From Nanobdellota archaeon (lineage in GTDB: Archaea > Nanobdellota > Nanobdellia > Parvarchaeales > Parvarchaeaceae), in assembly GCA_021800365.1 (NCBI GenBank), contig JAJYZA010000004.1, forward strand, positions 1 through 50,809: a stretch of DNA of 50,809 nt, written 5' to 3'. This document shows, piece by piece, positions 15,633 through 23,714 of this stretch. The position numbers and the translations under genes were made by a program. How positions within the stretch are numbered: the first letter of the stretch is position 1; every line of letters starts with the position of its first letter. The notes beneath the pieces are model-generated. The model was not told the DNA's origin. It was given only the letters and a program-made list of their open reading frames with translations, and ran no database searches.

Positions 15633-17360
15633 TCATTTAGTTTTCCCCATGCCAAGTGCATTCACGTCCTTTTCGAGTTTATCCAGAGCAGTGGCATGTT
15701 TTAAATCGGACATTCTTTCCCAGATTGGATTTGATTTTATATCGGAATATTTCGCACCGGAATCTATCATCGATGTAATTTTATCAATAAACGAAGTCAA
15801 TATGTTCATCATTTTATATGTTATTTCTATAGGGGTATATGCATCTTCTTCGTCAAAGGCATTTTGTTGCAGAAAGAACAATTTCGCTATGTCTGAAAGC
15901 CTAAGTATGGCTGCTTGTTTGTCGGGAAGAGCTTCTCGGCCGACGATAGAGGCTATCTCGTTTATTTTATCGGATTCGTGCAATAAGTCTAATAACCTTT
16001 TAACATAAGTGAAAAAATCGGGACCGATGTTTTTTTTATAAAATTGTTGTATTTCGCCTGATAGGGGCGAATAACTGTTTGTCCAGTTAACCGGCGGATA
16101 ATGCCGTTCGCCCGCTAGTTTACTATCTAGTTCTATGTAAGAGTCTGCCAATCGGGCAGTTGTCTGTGTAACTGGTTCAGAAAAGTCTCCTCCGGGTGGT
16201 GAAATAGCCCCGATTATCGTTACGGAGCCGCTTTTTTTATCAGTTCCTAGCGTATCTACTACGCCGGCTCTGCTGTAAAACGCCGCCAAACTACTGAAAA
16301 GTGAGGATGGAAAACCCTCTTCAACTGGCATCTCTCCCATTTCACTACCAAGTTCACGCAGGGCCTCGGCCCATCTTGACGTGCTATCCGCTGTCAATAG
16401 AACCGAATAGCCCATATCTCTGTAAAATTCAGCTATTGTTATGCCAGTAAAGATACTAGCTTCTCTAGCTATTATTGGCATATTCGATGTATTTGCGATA
16501 AGAACCATTTTGTTCATTATCGACTTGCCAGAATGCGGATCTAATACTGAAGGAAAGCTATTTAGCACCTCTGCCATCTCATTCCCCCTTTCCCCGCAGC
16601 CGACGTAAATAGAAATGTCTGTATTCGAAAATTTGGCAAAAGCATGCTCTAAGAAGGTTTTTCCTACGCCAAAGCCGCCTGGTAGTGCGACCGTCCCGCC
16701 CTTTGCGATTGGGAAAAGCGTATCAAAAACACGCTGTCCGGTAAGTAGGGGGTCATGGAGATTTAATTTTGATCTAAATGGCCTTGGCATCCTAACTGGC
16801 CATTTTTGAATCATGTTTAATTTAAAGGAGTTGCCTTCCGGATCTTTGAGTTCAGCTATATTTTGGTTTACTGTAAACTCACCTGAGGAGATATCTATGA
16901 TCTTTCCACGAATCCCTGGCGGAACTAAAATCTTAGTCGTTATCAAAGCTGTTTCTTTTACTTCTCCAAGCACATCTCCAGATTCGACGGTATCGTCTTT
17001 CTTTTTTAGCGCTTTGAATGACCATTTTTTTTGTCTGTCTAAACTAATAAGCGTTGCGCCTCGGGCTATAAAGTTGGAATTTAGTGCACTTAGCCTTCGG
17101 CCAAGTCCATCAAATATGTTAGTTAGCAAACCGGGCCCGAGTTCTATGCTTAATGGCTCGTTGAGGTCTTCCATTTCATCATTTATTCTTATGCCGTTCG
17201 TATCCTCATATGCTTGTATGCTGGTTTCTTTTCCAGAAACTGACACTATCTCCCCAAATATCTTGTCCTTGCCAATCCTTACTAAGTTACCTACGTGGCT
17301 GTTCTCAAGCCCGGCGGCTATGATTGTGTTCTCATTTATCGCAAGAACTTTAGCTACCAC
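15633..17360 (-). CDS. atpA: A-type ATP synthase subunit A (catalytic)
   Basis: The catalytic subunit, 575 residues. It has the N-terminal barrel, the bulge domain with GGDVLGEV-like [11 protein letters not shown], Walker A GGFGVGKT, the catalytic-glutamate segment [13 protein letters not shown], Walker B-type [18 protein letters not shown] and the [13 protein letters not shown] loop. In most archaea the P-loop reads GPFGSGKT; here Pro is Gly and Ser is Val, within the broader GxFGxGKT pattern. No intein is present. It overlaps atpF by 11 nt and abuts atpB. Confidence 0.96.
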   Translation of the reverse strand: MVAKVLAINENTIIAAGLENSHVGNLVRIGKDKIFGEIVSVSGKETSIQAYEDTNGIRINDEMEDLNEPLSIELGPGLLTNIFDGLGRRLSALNSNFIARGATLISLDRQKKWSFKALKKKDDTVESGDVLGEVKETALITTKILVPPGIRGKIIDISSGEFTVNQNIAELKDPEGNSFKLNMIQKWPVRMPRPFRSKLNLHDPLLTGQRVFDTLFPIAKGGTVALPGGFGVGKTFLEHAFAKFSNTDISIYVGCGERGNEMAEVLNSFPSVLDPHSGKSIMNKMVLIANTSNMPIIAREASIFTGITIAEFYRDMGYSVLLTADSTSRWAEALRELGSEMGEMPVEEGFPSSLFSSLAAFYSRAGVVDTLGTDKKSGSVTIIGAISPPGGDFSEPVTQTTARLADSYIELDSKLAGERHYPPVNWTNSYSPLSGEIQQFYKKNIGPDFFTYVKRLLDLLHESDKINEIASIVGREALPDKQAAILRLSDIAKLFFLQQNAFDEEDAYTPIEITYKMMNILTSFIDKITSMIDSGAKYSDIKSNPIWERMSDLKHATALDKLEKDVNALGMGKTK

Positions 17361-17664
17361 CGATGTATACCCCCGCTTGCTTTACAAAGTTTTCTAATTC
17401 CTCTCTATATGGTCGCGCCGACTTTGCATTTATATCGAAGAAGAATGGTGATTCGGACAGGAGAAGCTCGTTTTTCTCGTCTTTTGTAAGCAGGTCCATA
17501 AGTTCCTTTTCAATTATTACAAGTGAGATATCCTGATTATTTTTGACTGCACTGAGTGCTCTTCGTGTGCTTACGGCATCGATGCAAAGGAAACAATGTG
17601 TAAAACCGACAAGCCTAAAACCATAATAGGCTTCTTCAGATAGAATAAATGCTACGTTTCCCAT
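17350..17664 (-). CDS. atpF: A-type ATP synthase subunit F
   Basis: The small central-stalk subunit, 104 residues. It shows the Rossmann-like start NVAFILSEEAYYGFRLVGF and the buried strand DISLVIIEKELMDLL, both typical of subunit F. The 3' end overlaps atpA and the 5' end overlaps atpC, so translation is probably coupled. Confidence 0.85.
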   Translation of the reverse strand: MGNVAFILSEEAYYGFRLVGFTHCFLCIDAVSTRRALSAVKNNQDISLVIIEKELMDLLTKDEKNELLLSESPFFFDINAKSARPYREELENFVKQAGVYIGGS

Positions 17665-18458
17665 GCTTCCTCAAAATCTAATTTTATGTTCTCTTTTATG
17701 CTAAAATAAAGGGCTTTTGCGAATTTATATGTTAAATCCATATAATAAGTATAGTATAGAGGCACTAATTCGCCGAGTGGATCTTCTATAGACGCCTTTT
17801 TTGCCGTATTATACAGATAAAATATCGCTTTTATGTCCCAAAAACTGCTGTTTCCGTTGAAAAACCTATAAAACCAGTCGTTTTTATGCTCCGAAAGAAA
17901 ATGCAGATAATCCGCTCTATGCGGGAGATTCAGCAAAAAACGCTCTTTGTTTATGAGTGACCTTGAGCTATGGCCGGACATCTGTGCCAGTCTAGCTAGA
18001 TATTGTCTTAACAGTTCATCGCGTGCATCGCCCGCCTTATAATTTGGGTTTATATTAAACCTATACAGCCTGTTTATTTCGTTAATCAAGGAATTTAAAT
18101 CTGTTACGCGTTCGAAATTTATCGGAGACAACCTGCTTACTAGTTTAACCGCAACACGAGATTCGGTAAAGTTTGTTATAAAGTCTATTAGCTGAAGAAT
18201 ATCGAACCTTTTTGTAAGCATAAAGAGAAACGGGGTGCCCCGTAACCTATTTGAGAGGCTGCCTAGCCTTAACCGAAAGAAGTTGCCTAAGGTCAAATTT
18301 GCTTCGGACAGCGACATATCACTATTTTGTATGCCGAAGCGACTTAGAGCCTCGAGAATCTCACTTCTAGAACCGCTAGTAGATAAGCTTTTTAGTCGAG
18401 TTATGGGTAAATCGACGCTGCGGCGCTTTATTATCGTATTTACAAAAGGATATCCCAT
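17652..18458 (-). CDS. atpC: A-type ATP synthase subunit C, short form
   Basis: Subunit C (V-ATPase d) links the central stalk to the membrane c-ring. The 268 residues are all helical, with LPHRADYLHFLSEHKNDWFYRFF and EDPLGELVPLYYTYYMDLTYKFAKALYFSIKENI fitting the family. Usual archaeal proteins have about 340-370 residues in three pseudo-repeats, so this one is short and may lack part of a repeat. Position between F and E is the conserved one. The assignment rests partly on gene order. Confidence 0.8.
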   Translation of the reverse strand: MGYPFVNTIIKRRSVDLPITRLKSLSTSGSRSEILEALSRFGIQNSDMSLSEANLTLGNFFRLRLGSLSNRLRGTPFLFMLTKRFDILQLIDFITNFTESRVAVKLVSRLSPINFERVTDLNSLINEINRLYRFNINPNYKAGDARDELLRQYLARLAQMSGHSSRSLINKERFLLNLPHRADYLHFLSEHKNDWFYRFFNGNSSFWDIKAIFYLYNTAKKASIEDPLGELVPLYYTYYMDLTYKFAKALYFSIKENIKLDFEEAWET

Positions 18459-18976
18459 TAAACCTCCAATGGATGCCGTTGAAGAAAATCTTCAACAAAC
18501 GCAGCTAAATCAAACCTATAGATCTTTGGCCCAAAATCGATCAAAATCCCGTGTCCAATCGATTTGTCTCTTATAGGGGTTTGTGCCTTGTCAATTAATC
18601 CGAAATCTAAATCCGCGTATATTTTATATTCTTTTACTCCTTTTGTTTTTTCTGCTATAAGACGACTTATTAACCGGGAATAATCTGGCTCTGCAGCAAT
18701 ACTGTCTAATAATGCAGTCTTTAATTCGTAGCGTTTTTTCTCCAGTTCCTCCTGGATTTCCTTATCCTTTTTTATCTTAAACTTAGAGTATTCGGATAAT
18801 GCTTCGGTTTCCAGTTTATGAATAAGCTTTTCTTTTTCCGCAGAAAGCATTTCAGAAACAATGCGTTTATTATCGGTTCTTATGCGCAGAACACGTTCAT
18901 TCGCTTCTGCCAGAATGGCCTTCACTTGTGATTCTGTTTCCTCTAATATCCGCTCTGCTGGCTCATACGCGGACAT
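18458..18976 (-). CDS. atpE: A-type ATP synthase subunit E
   Basis: The peripheral stalk subunit, 172 residues. A long N-terminal charged coiled coil (AERILEETESQVKAILAEANERVLRI) pairs with subunit H, and a small globular C-terminal domain ends in FDLAAFVEDFLQRHPLEV. Its stop shares one base with the atpC start. It begins 4 nt after atpK. Confidence 0.88.
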   Translation of the reverse strand: MSAYEPAERILEETESQVKAILAEANERVLRIRTDNKRIVSEMLSAEKEKLIHKLETEALSEYSKFKIKKDKEIQEELEKKRYELKTALLDSIAAEPDYSRLISRLIAEKTKGVKEYKIYADLDFGLIDKAQTPIRDKSIGHGILIDFGPKIYRFDLAAFVEDFLQRHPLEV

Positions 18977-18980
18977 ATAT

Positions 18981-19196
18981 CTAAATGAAAAGAAGGTATA
19001 TTGCTAATGCAAAACCTAGTATTAGAATCGTTTCTGGGATTACAGTAAAGAGAAGCGCCAATCCTAGTTTCTTTGGGTCTTCTGCGACCATACCTACGCC
19101 GGCCGCACCTATCTGCGCCTCGGCAATGCCGGTACCGACTGCCGCTAACCCGAGGGCTATTGCTGCTGCGATGGCGACTAAGTCAGAAACTACCAT
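18981..19196 (-). CDS. atpK: A-type ATP synthase c subunit (proteolipid)
   Basis: The 71-residue protein is one transmembrane hairpin that forms the ion-driven rotor ring. Helix 1 is VAIAAAIALGLAAVGTGIAEAQIGAAG and helix 2 is LGLALLFTVIPETILILGFALAIYLLFI. Glu55 in IPET is the ion-carrying carboxylate. Gln28 in helix 1 together with Thr56 would be compatible with sodium coordination, but the choice between H+ and Na+ cannot be made from this. It has its own TATA box, so it may be expressed above the rest of the operon. Confidence 0.93.
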   Translation of the reverse strand: MVVSDLVAIAAAIALGLAAVGTGIAEAQIGAAGVGMVAEDPKKLGLALLFTVIPETILILGFALAIYLLFI

Positions 19197-19217
19197 AGTA
19201 ATAAGAATAATTCATCG

Positions 19218-19225
19218 TATATAAA
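19218..19225 (-). promoter_or_regulatory. Internal TATA box in front of atpK
   Basis: tttatata on the minus strand lies 22-29 nt before the atpK ATG, in a 71-nt gap after atpI. This is the longest gap inside the operon and fits an internal leaderless promoter for the c subunit. Confidence 0.5.
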
Positions 19226-19243
19226 CTTTTACATAAGGTTTTT

Positions 19244-19258
19244 GGTTTAAAATAAACC
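19244..19258 (-). terminator. Weak hairpin after atpI
   Basis: A perfect inverted repeat ggttta-aaa-taaacc follows the atpI stop. It could be a weak terminator or an RNA processing site separating atpHI from atpK onward. Confidence 0.25.
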
Positions 19259-19267
19259 TTAATTTCT

Positions 19268-20998
19268 TTATTTCGTGTGTGCGTGTTCTAACGGTTCGTA
19301 ATCCACACCTCCACCATTAAAGAATTTGGATAAAAATTCAACGTACTCCAGTCTTAAGGATTGCAAAAATGCAATAAGAGAGTCCAGTAGGATATTTGCT
19401 AGGTGAAATACCGCAAGTACCAAAATGGCGAAAATCACACTATACCCCACCAGAAAGGCTCCCAGTTCATTTATAAGCATAGCTAACATTATGGAAGATA
19501 GGCCGACCGCGGCTATACGCAAATAAGATACGACATTGGTAAATAGATTAAGCACCTGGCTTATTTCATACTTGTTGCCGACACCTATAAAGGCTGCGGC
19601 TATTGGTATAAGAACCGCTGCATAAACGTTTAGACTGGCATAGAAGTAAATCTGGACTATTTCATAAAGGATAAATGCATCTAGCAATAGCCAGCCGGCG
19701 CCGCCGATTAGTCGCTTATTATTGTTTTCCAAGAAAGCGTCTATTTCATTAAATATGAAGCTAAACGTAAGTATTACGGAACCAGCAAAAACTGACCCAA
19801 AAAGCAAGGAACCGAGATTTTGCAGCCTATAAAACAACAATGGATGTATCGGGATCAGATTACCAAAGAACTCCCCAAATAGCATACCGAATGCCATCGA
19901 AGAAAGCGCAGAAACTACGAAAATCCAAAAAAGACTCTTTTTGAAAGTGGTGTTATAAAAATATAGAAAAATTGAACCTACTAATAGAACTAAGCCATAC
20001 CCCAAATCTCCTACTATCGCACCGAACAGCAGAGGAAATGTTATGGATATTGCGACTGAGGGGTCTATCTCATTGTATTTCGGTGTACCATACAGCCAAG
20101 TTAGCAAGGAAAATCCCCCGATTACCCTACCACTTGGCTTTATAGTAGGGGCCTCCGAAGGCGAAAAATCCGTCCGTATTTTCTTAATGGCACCGATATC
20201 TATACCGTTTAAATTTAAGTCAGCTGGAAGGAAACAACTTATAACAAAAACCCGCCCCTCGTCGGCTATTTTTCGGATGCTTCGTTTCCTTATTAATCCA
20301 TCGGATATCTCGGCGATGAGGCTTTTTAATGGAAATGCATAATTTTCGAATAAAAACTTATATCTTTTCCTTAATTCCATATATCTCCTCTTTGCGATGG
20401 AGTCCTTATGATTTACCGTCGAAATGGCATCGCTCGTCTTTTCATAACCGTACTGAAATAGCGGTTCTAAGTTCATCTCTTCTACATGAAAGTTCGTTTT
20501 AAGGACTTTTGGCTCTACAAGATAAAACCAATATCCTCCCAAAGTTACCTTGCGTATGGCCTCTATTTTTTCGTGATGCTTTGATCTTAAAAGGCTTATT
20601 TTCTGCCGGTAACGCAACAAATTTAGGTCTGTAACGCCAAGTGCCCAAAGCACGTTTAATTTTTCGCGTTCTTCGGCGTAGCGTTTAAGCTCTTTCTCCG
20701 CGGTTTTTATTTCGCTTGCGACGGCGATTATCCTCCCGAGCGCTTTTTTGTCCAGCTTTAAAGAGTGTTTGCTATCGAATGCGAACTTGTCATTTAAATC
20801 CAAAAATGCTGTAAGCTTGTTTTTAAGCACTACGTCGGCAACTATATCGGATTTAAACGTGCCGAGTTTCAGGCTTGAATCAACGTAATTTATGTGAAAT
20901 GCGCCGATGTCCTGTAGGCGCTTGAGCACTTGATCTAACTGATCCTTTTGTCCAATTAAATAATACTTATTCAGTCTTTTTGGGAGTAGTGCTTCCAT
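19268..20998 (-). CDS. atpI: A-type ATP synthase subunit I (a subunit)
   Basis: The membrane stator that carries ions to the c-ring, 576 residues. The first half is a soluble domain of helices; the second half has about seven or eight membrane segments starting with ISITFPLLFGAIVGDLGYGLVLLV. The essential arginine is Arg494 in VVSYLRIAAVGLSSIMLAMLINE. It is somewhat shorter than the usual 620-700 residues. The annotated start overlaps atpH by 32 nt; MEALLPKRLNKYYLIG fits family N-termini, so this start is kept. Confidence 0.93.
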   Translation of the reverse strand: MEALLPKRLNKYYLIGQKDQLDQVLKRLQDIGAFHINYVDSSLKLGTFKSDIVADVVLKNKLTAFLDLNDKFAFDSKHSLKLDKKALGRIIAVASEIKTAEKELKRYAEEREKLNVLWALGVTDLNLLRYRQKISLLRSKHHEKIEAIRKVTLGGYWFYLVEPKVLKTNFHVEEMNLEPLFQYGYEKTSDAISTVNHKDSIAKRRYMELRKRYKFLFENYAFPLKSLIAEISDGLIRKRSIRKIADEGRVFVISCFLPADLNLNGIDIGAIKKIRTDFSPSEAPTIKPSGRVIGGFSLLTWLYGTPKYNEIDPSVAISITFPLLFGAIVGDLGYGLVLLVGSIFLYFYNTTFKKSLFWIFVVSALSSMAFGMLFGEFFGNLIPIHPLLFYRLQNLGSLLFGSVFAGSVILTFSFIFNEIDAFLENNNKRLIGGAGWLLLDAFILYEIVQIYFYASLNVYAAVLIPIAAAFIGVGNKYEISQVLNLFTNVVSYLRIAAVGLSSIMLAMLINELGAFLVGYSVIFAILVLAVFHLANILLDSLIAFLQSLRLEYVEFLSKFFNGGGVDYEPLEHAHTK

Positions 20999-21317
20999 AG
21001 ATTTTTAGAGCTTGCGTTATTTCCTGTTTATAATTAACCATTAATTTTTGTATATCTATATTCTTTATTGCGCTTAATTTTATTTTATAATCCTTATCCA
21101 GTTTTGTAAGCATCAATGCCGTGGTTCTTTTGTAGTTTTCCTCGAGGTCTTTTTTAATCTTCGCAAACTCCTGCTCGGAAGCGCCCGTCATCGCGGACAG
21201 GTCGGATTTTGCATCTTGTACGGCCTTTTCTCCTCTCTTTTTGGCTTCTGCTATCCGCTTCTCACCAGTACGTTCTGCATCTTTTATCTTAGCCAACTCA
21301 TCTAAAATGTCACTCAT
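20967..21317 (-). CDS. atpH: A-type ATP synthase subunit H
   Basis: The coiled-coil peripheral stalk partner of subunit E, 116 residues. It is a long charged helix (LAKIKDAERTGEKRIAEAKKRGEKAVQDAKSDLSAM), typical of subunit H/G. It is the first gene of the operon. A TATA-like string (agatttaaag read on plus, 21338-21347) lies 21-30 nt upstream, so this is the main operon promoter. Confidence 0.85.
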   Translation of the reverse strand: MSDILDELAKIKDAERTGEKRIAEAKKRGEKAVQDAKSDLSAMTGASEQEFAKIKKDLEENYKRTTALMLTKLDKDYKIKLSAIKNIDIQKLMVNYKQEITQALKIYGSTTPKKTE

Positions 21318-21337
21318 ACCACTAGTAAATCGGTTAT

Positions 21338-21347
21338 AGATTTAAAG
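21338..21347 (-). promoter_or_regulatory. TATA box of the ATP synthase operon
   Basis: ctttaaatct on the minus strand lies 21-30 nt before the atpH ATG. It shares a 153-bp divergent control region with the Lrp-type regulator at 21471. Confidence 0.5.
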
Positions 21348-21470
21348 ATTTTTCCCGTTTGGTGTGCGTATTTCGTATGATAATTGATATGATTACTTGC
21401 ACAAAGTTGTAATTTTTACAAAGATTAATATATTTAAAATACAAAAATTACAATATTACAAAAGACACCT

Positions 21471-21902
21471 ATGCGCATGAAAGAAAAGGACTCCGAAATA
21501 CTTGAGGCGTTAAGGCGCGGCGATAGCATAGCAAATATCTCCAAGACGGTCGGCTTTCCAAAATCGACAATTTATTACCACATAAATAAGTTGAAGCGAG
21601 CGGGTTTTATCAAAGGGTTAAGGGTCGCTCTTACTTACGATCAAGCGGGTTCTGAGGGTGCGGCAATAATGTTGGTTTCATTAATAAAATCTAACCTAAA
21701 AGATGTCATAGCATTTGAAGATAAGCTACAGGAAAATTCACTGGTCACAGATATCTACAGTGTAACCGGGGATTGGGACTTCGTTCTTATCTTACAAGGT
21801 AACAAGGACGAGATTACAAAATTCCTAAGGGAGTCTATTTTATCGATGCCGAACGTAAATAGAACGCACTCCTTATTTATAATAAAACACCTAGAAGTAT
21901 AA
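21471..21902 (+). CDS. Lrp/AsnC-family transcription regulator
   Basis: The 143-residue protein has an N-terminal helix-turn-helix (DSIANISKTVGFPKSTIYYHINKLKRAGFIKG) and a C-terminal RAM/AsnC effector-binding domain (VTDIYSVTGDWDFVLILQGNKDEITKFLRESILSMPNVNRTHSLFII). These proteins form dimers or octamers and sense amino acids or related molecules. It is divergent from the ATP synthase operon and could act on that shared region, which is inference. A second ATG lies two codons in. Its stop overlaps the next start. Confidence 0.88.
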   Translation: MRMKEKDSEILEALRRGDSIANISKTVGFPKSTIYYHINKLKRAGFIKGLRVALTYDQAGSEGAAIMLVSLIKSNLKDVIAFEDKLQENSLVTDIYSVTGDWDFVLILQGNKDEITKFLRESILSMPNVNRTHSLFIIKHLEV

Positions 21903-22243
21903 TGGGGCTGGCAGATAGATATAAAGAAGTCCTTAAAAACCAGGGCATAAAGGTTAATTTAACCACGTATAAACCAAGACCAAATCATGCGCGTCTTATT
22001 TTGACTCTAATCACACTGGCACTGATAATTCCCTCATACCTATTCGTTTATCAAAATTACAATACCTGTTCTTTGTCCGCGGGAACATCAAGCATCGCGG
22101 TCGGAAATTCGGCTATCGCGACAAATCCACTTAAACTGAATTGCGGCATCGATACTACACTTTATTCGGCTACGATAGCCTTAATAATAACGATAGTCGT
22201 GTTGCTTATGCTAAAAGCGGCACGTTCGATGAAAAAGATATAA
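21902..22243 (+). CDS. Small membrane protein, two transmembrane segments
   Basis: The 113-residue protein has membrane segments at about residues 29-50 (LILTLITLALIIPSYLFVY) and 89-105 (ATIALIITIVVLLML), separated by a polar outer loop with two cysteines (NTCSL and KLNCGI) that could form a disulfide. It is translationally coupled to the Lrp gene by an overlap, so the regulator and the membrane protein may work together. No family recognised. Confidence 0.65.
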   Translation: MGLADRYKEVLKNQGIKVNLTTYKPRPNHARLILTLITLALIIPSYLFVYQNYNTCSLSAGTSSIAVGNSAIATNPLKLNCGIDTTLYSATIALIITIVVLLMLKAARSMKKI

Positions 22244-22305
22244 TACGACAATGAAGAAGTAGTTTTCGTAGTTTGGTACCATTCTCGACGTAAGGAAAAT
22301 TATGA

Positions 22306-22313
22306 TTTATAAG
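22306..22313 (+). promoter_or_regulatory. TATA box deciding the start at 22341
   Basis: tttataag lies 28-35 nt before the ATG at 22341, inside the first codons of the longer ORF in the track. A ggtgat Shine-Dalgarno-like string sits just before the same ATG. Confidence 0.45.
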
Positions 22314-22340
22314 TTTGAAAGACCATTAATCGGTGATAAT

Positions 22341-22496
22341 ATGGAAGGCTATAGTCAAAAATTATATCAATGTCCTATATGTAAGTTATATTACAAAAAT
22401 GAAGAGATGGCTAAAAAGTGTCGCGCGTGGTGTTCAAAGCACTCGAGTTGTAATCTTGCGATAACTAAATATTCTATAGAGCGGATGAAGAACTAA
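22341..22496 (+). CDS. Small Cys-rich zinc-binding-like protein
   Basis: A 51-residue protein with YQCPICKLYYKNEEMAKKC, then RAWCSKHSSCNL: a CxxC pair followed by further Cys and His residues. It probably binds a metal. The pattern CPxC...AxxCxxWCxxHxSCNL is one I have seen in small archaeal hypothetical proteins of unknown role. The ORF track starts 13 codons earlier (22302), but the TATA box lies in that extension and a ggtgat precedes this ATG, so the shorter form is preferred. Confidence 0.6.
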   Translation: MEGYSQKLYQCPICKLYYKNEEMAKKCRAWCSKHSSCNLAITKYSIERMKN

Positions 22497-22555
22497 GTCC
22501 TTACTCAAAAATAGGATTAAGGGACATTGTCAAGGCATTCCCGCTAAGTTATTTG

Positions 22556-22594
22556 CGTTTTGTTGAGTTGAGTTCCCAAAATTTACCTTCGGAA
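22556..22594 (-). repeat. 39-bp tRNA-linked repeat, copy A
   Basis: This block matches 33566-33604 with a single mismatch. It lies 13 nt beyond the 3' end of tRNA-Val, in the same relation as copy B to tRNA-Lys. Confidence 0.85.
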
Positions 22595-22607
22595 GGACCG
22601 CTGAAAA

Positions 22608-22680
22608 TGGGCCCGGAGGGGTTCGAACCCTCGGCCTCCACAATGTGAATGTGGCGTCATAACCACTAGACCACGGACCC
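22608..22680 (-). tRNA. tRNA-Val(CAC)
   Basis: A 73-nt cloverleaf. Acceptor GGGTCCG pairs with CGGGCCC with one G-U; the anticodon stem CCACA/TGTGG encloses loop TTCACAT with anticodon CAC; the T arm is GAGGG-TTCGAAC-CCCTC; the discriminator is A and no CCA is encoded. Its first base G1 is the last base of the TAG stop of the preceding pilus gene. No TATA box is seen at the right distance, so it is probably released from the pilus operon transcript by RNase P. Confidence 0.95.
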
Positions 22681-23714
22681 TATATGCCCCCGATTGAACC
22701 GGCCGATGAACTACTGAAAAATGACGATACGCCGAACCTAACTGCAAAGAATATGCCAATACCAATCAAAATATAGATTGGCACTGATTTCAAGCCGTCC
22801 TTCGCCCGGCCACTATTCAATATACCCCCAAGCAACGCGCTCGAGGTAGTTGTTATTACCACATTTAAAACAGAAACTATCAATATCAGGTTGGTTGAAA
22901 TCTGAGGTAACGAAAAAGATGAAAACGTCCCCCCCAGCCCGGCTCCATATGATGGGACTTGCGTAGATGAAGATGAAATACTGCCTATGCTATCGAGTAT
23001 TCCTATAAGAAACGACGCCACCCCGTACAAAAGTGGTGCTGCAATCGTAGAGGCCAAAAATATAAACAAAGAGTAGCTTCTTACTTGCGCACGCATGTCG
23101 TTTCTTATGCTTTCGTTCTGCAGTATATTTGTAGCTAGATTTTCTAGGATCAAGTGGAGCTCAGCGCCGGACCGCAGACCTTCTCCGATTATCCTCATAG
23201 TATCTCGGAAAAACCGCGACGTTGTTCTGGATGCCATCTCAATTAACGCATCACTGAAATTTTCCCCGCCCTGCACTTCTATGGCCGCGTGACTTAACAA
23301 GATGTTCAATTTACCAAATTCCGGCTTTATAGACGCCAAAAAAGAATTCTCGGGAATCATACCGGCACGCAAGTTGGCTGCCATGAGCATCAGCATGTCT
23401 GGCAATACTTTTTCTATCTGTGACGAAATTTTGTCTGCGATCATGTCGTATAAAATTTTTATAAAGAAGAAGAGACCGAAAAACGATATAAACGCGGTTA
23501 TTAAAGTAAGAAGTGGCGAAGAGGTAAATTTAAAAATAAAGAGTGCGGCCACTGCCGAGACAATAAACATAAAGACCATCAATGAGCCGATTAAACTGGA
23601 AAAATCATCCGCTTGCACCTGTGCGTATACCATACTCTGTTCCAGCACCATTCTAAGTTGCTTTGGAAGTATCCTGGAAAGTTTCGCTGCGGGATTTGCA
23701 GACTCGCGTGCCAT
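22680..23714 (-). CDS. Tad/archaellum-type pilus assembly membrane protein (TadC-like)
   Basis: The 344-residue protein belongs to the T2SSF/GspF group: several membrane segments (FMFIVSAVAALFIFKF, LLTLITAFISFFGLFFFIKIL) flanking a cytoplasmic helical F domain with LPDMLMLMAANLRAGMIPENSF, FRDTMRIIGEGLRSGAELHLILENLA, then further C-terminal membrane segments. It forms the membrane platform that the ATPase turns or pushes. Two separate F genes are present where archaellum FlaJ is one double-length protein. The stop codon overlaps tRNA-Val. Confidence 0.85.
   Translation of the reverse strand: MARESANPAAKLSRILPKQLRMVLEQSMVYAQVQADDFSSLIGSLMVFMFIVSAVAALFIFKFTSSPLLTLITAFISFFGLFFFIKILYDMIADKISSQIEKVLPDMLMLMAANLRAGMIPENSFLASIKPEFGKLNILLSHAAIEVQGGENFSDALIEMASRTTSRFFRDTMRIIGEGLRSGAELHLILENLATNILQNESIRNDMRAQVRSYSLFIFLASTIAAPLLYGVASFLIGILDSIGSISSSSTQVPSYGAGLGGTFSSFSLPQISTNLILIVSVLNVVITTTSSALLGGILNSGRAKDGLKSVPIYILIGIGIFFAVRFGVSSFFSSSSAGSIGGI

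Noticed and set aside
15633-17360. Intein in atpA, common in archaea
   Set aside because: The P-loop region is continuous and the protein has normal length.
16813-17397. 194-residue plus-strand ORF
   Set aside because: Antisense shadow of the atpA 5' half, whose real frame is well conserved.
22583-22765. 60-residue minus-strand ORF
   Set aside because: It is a translation across tRNA-Val and its flanks and has no independent support.
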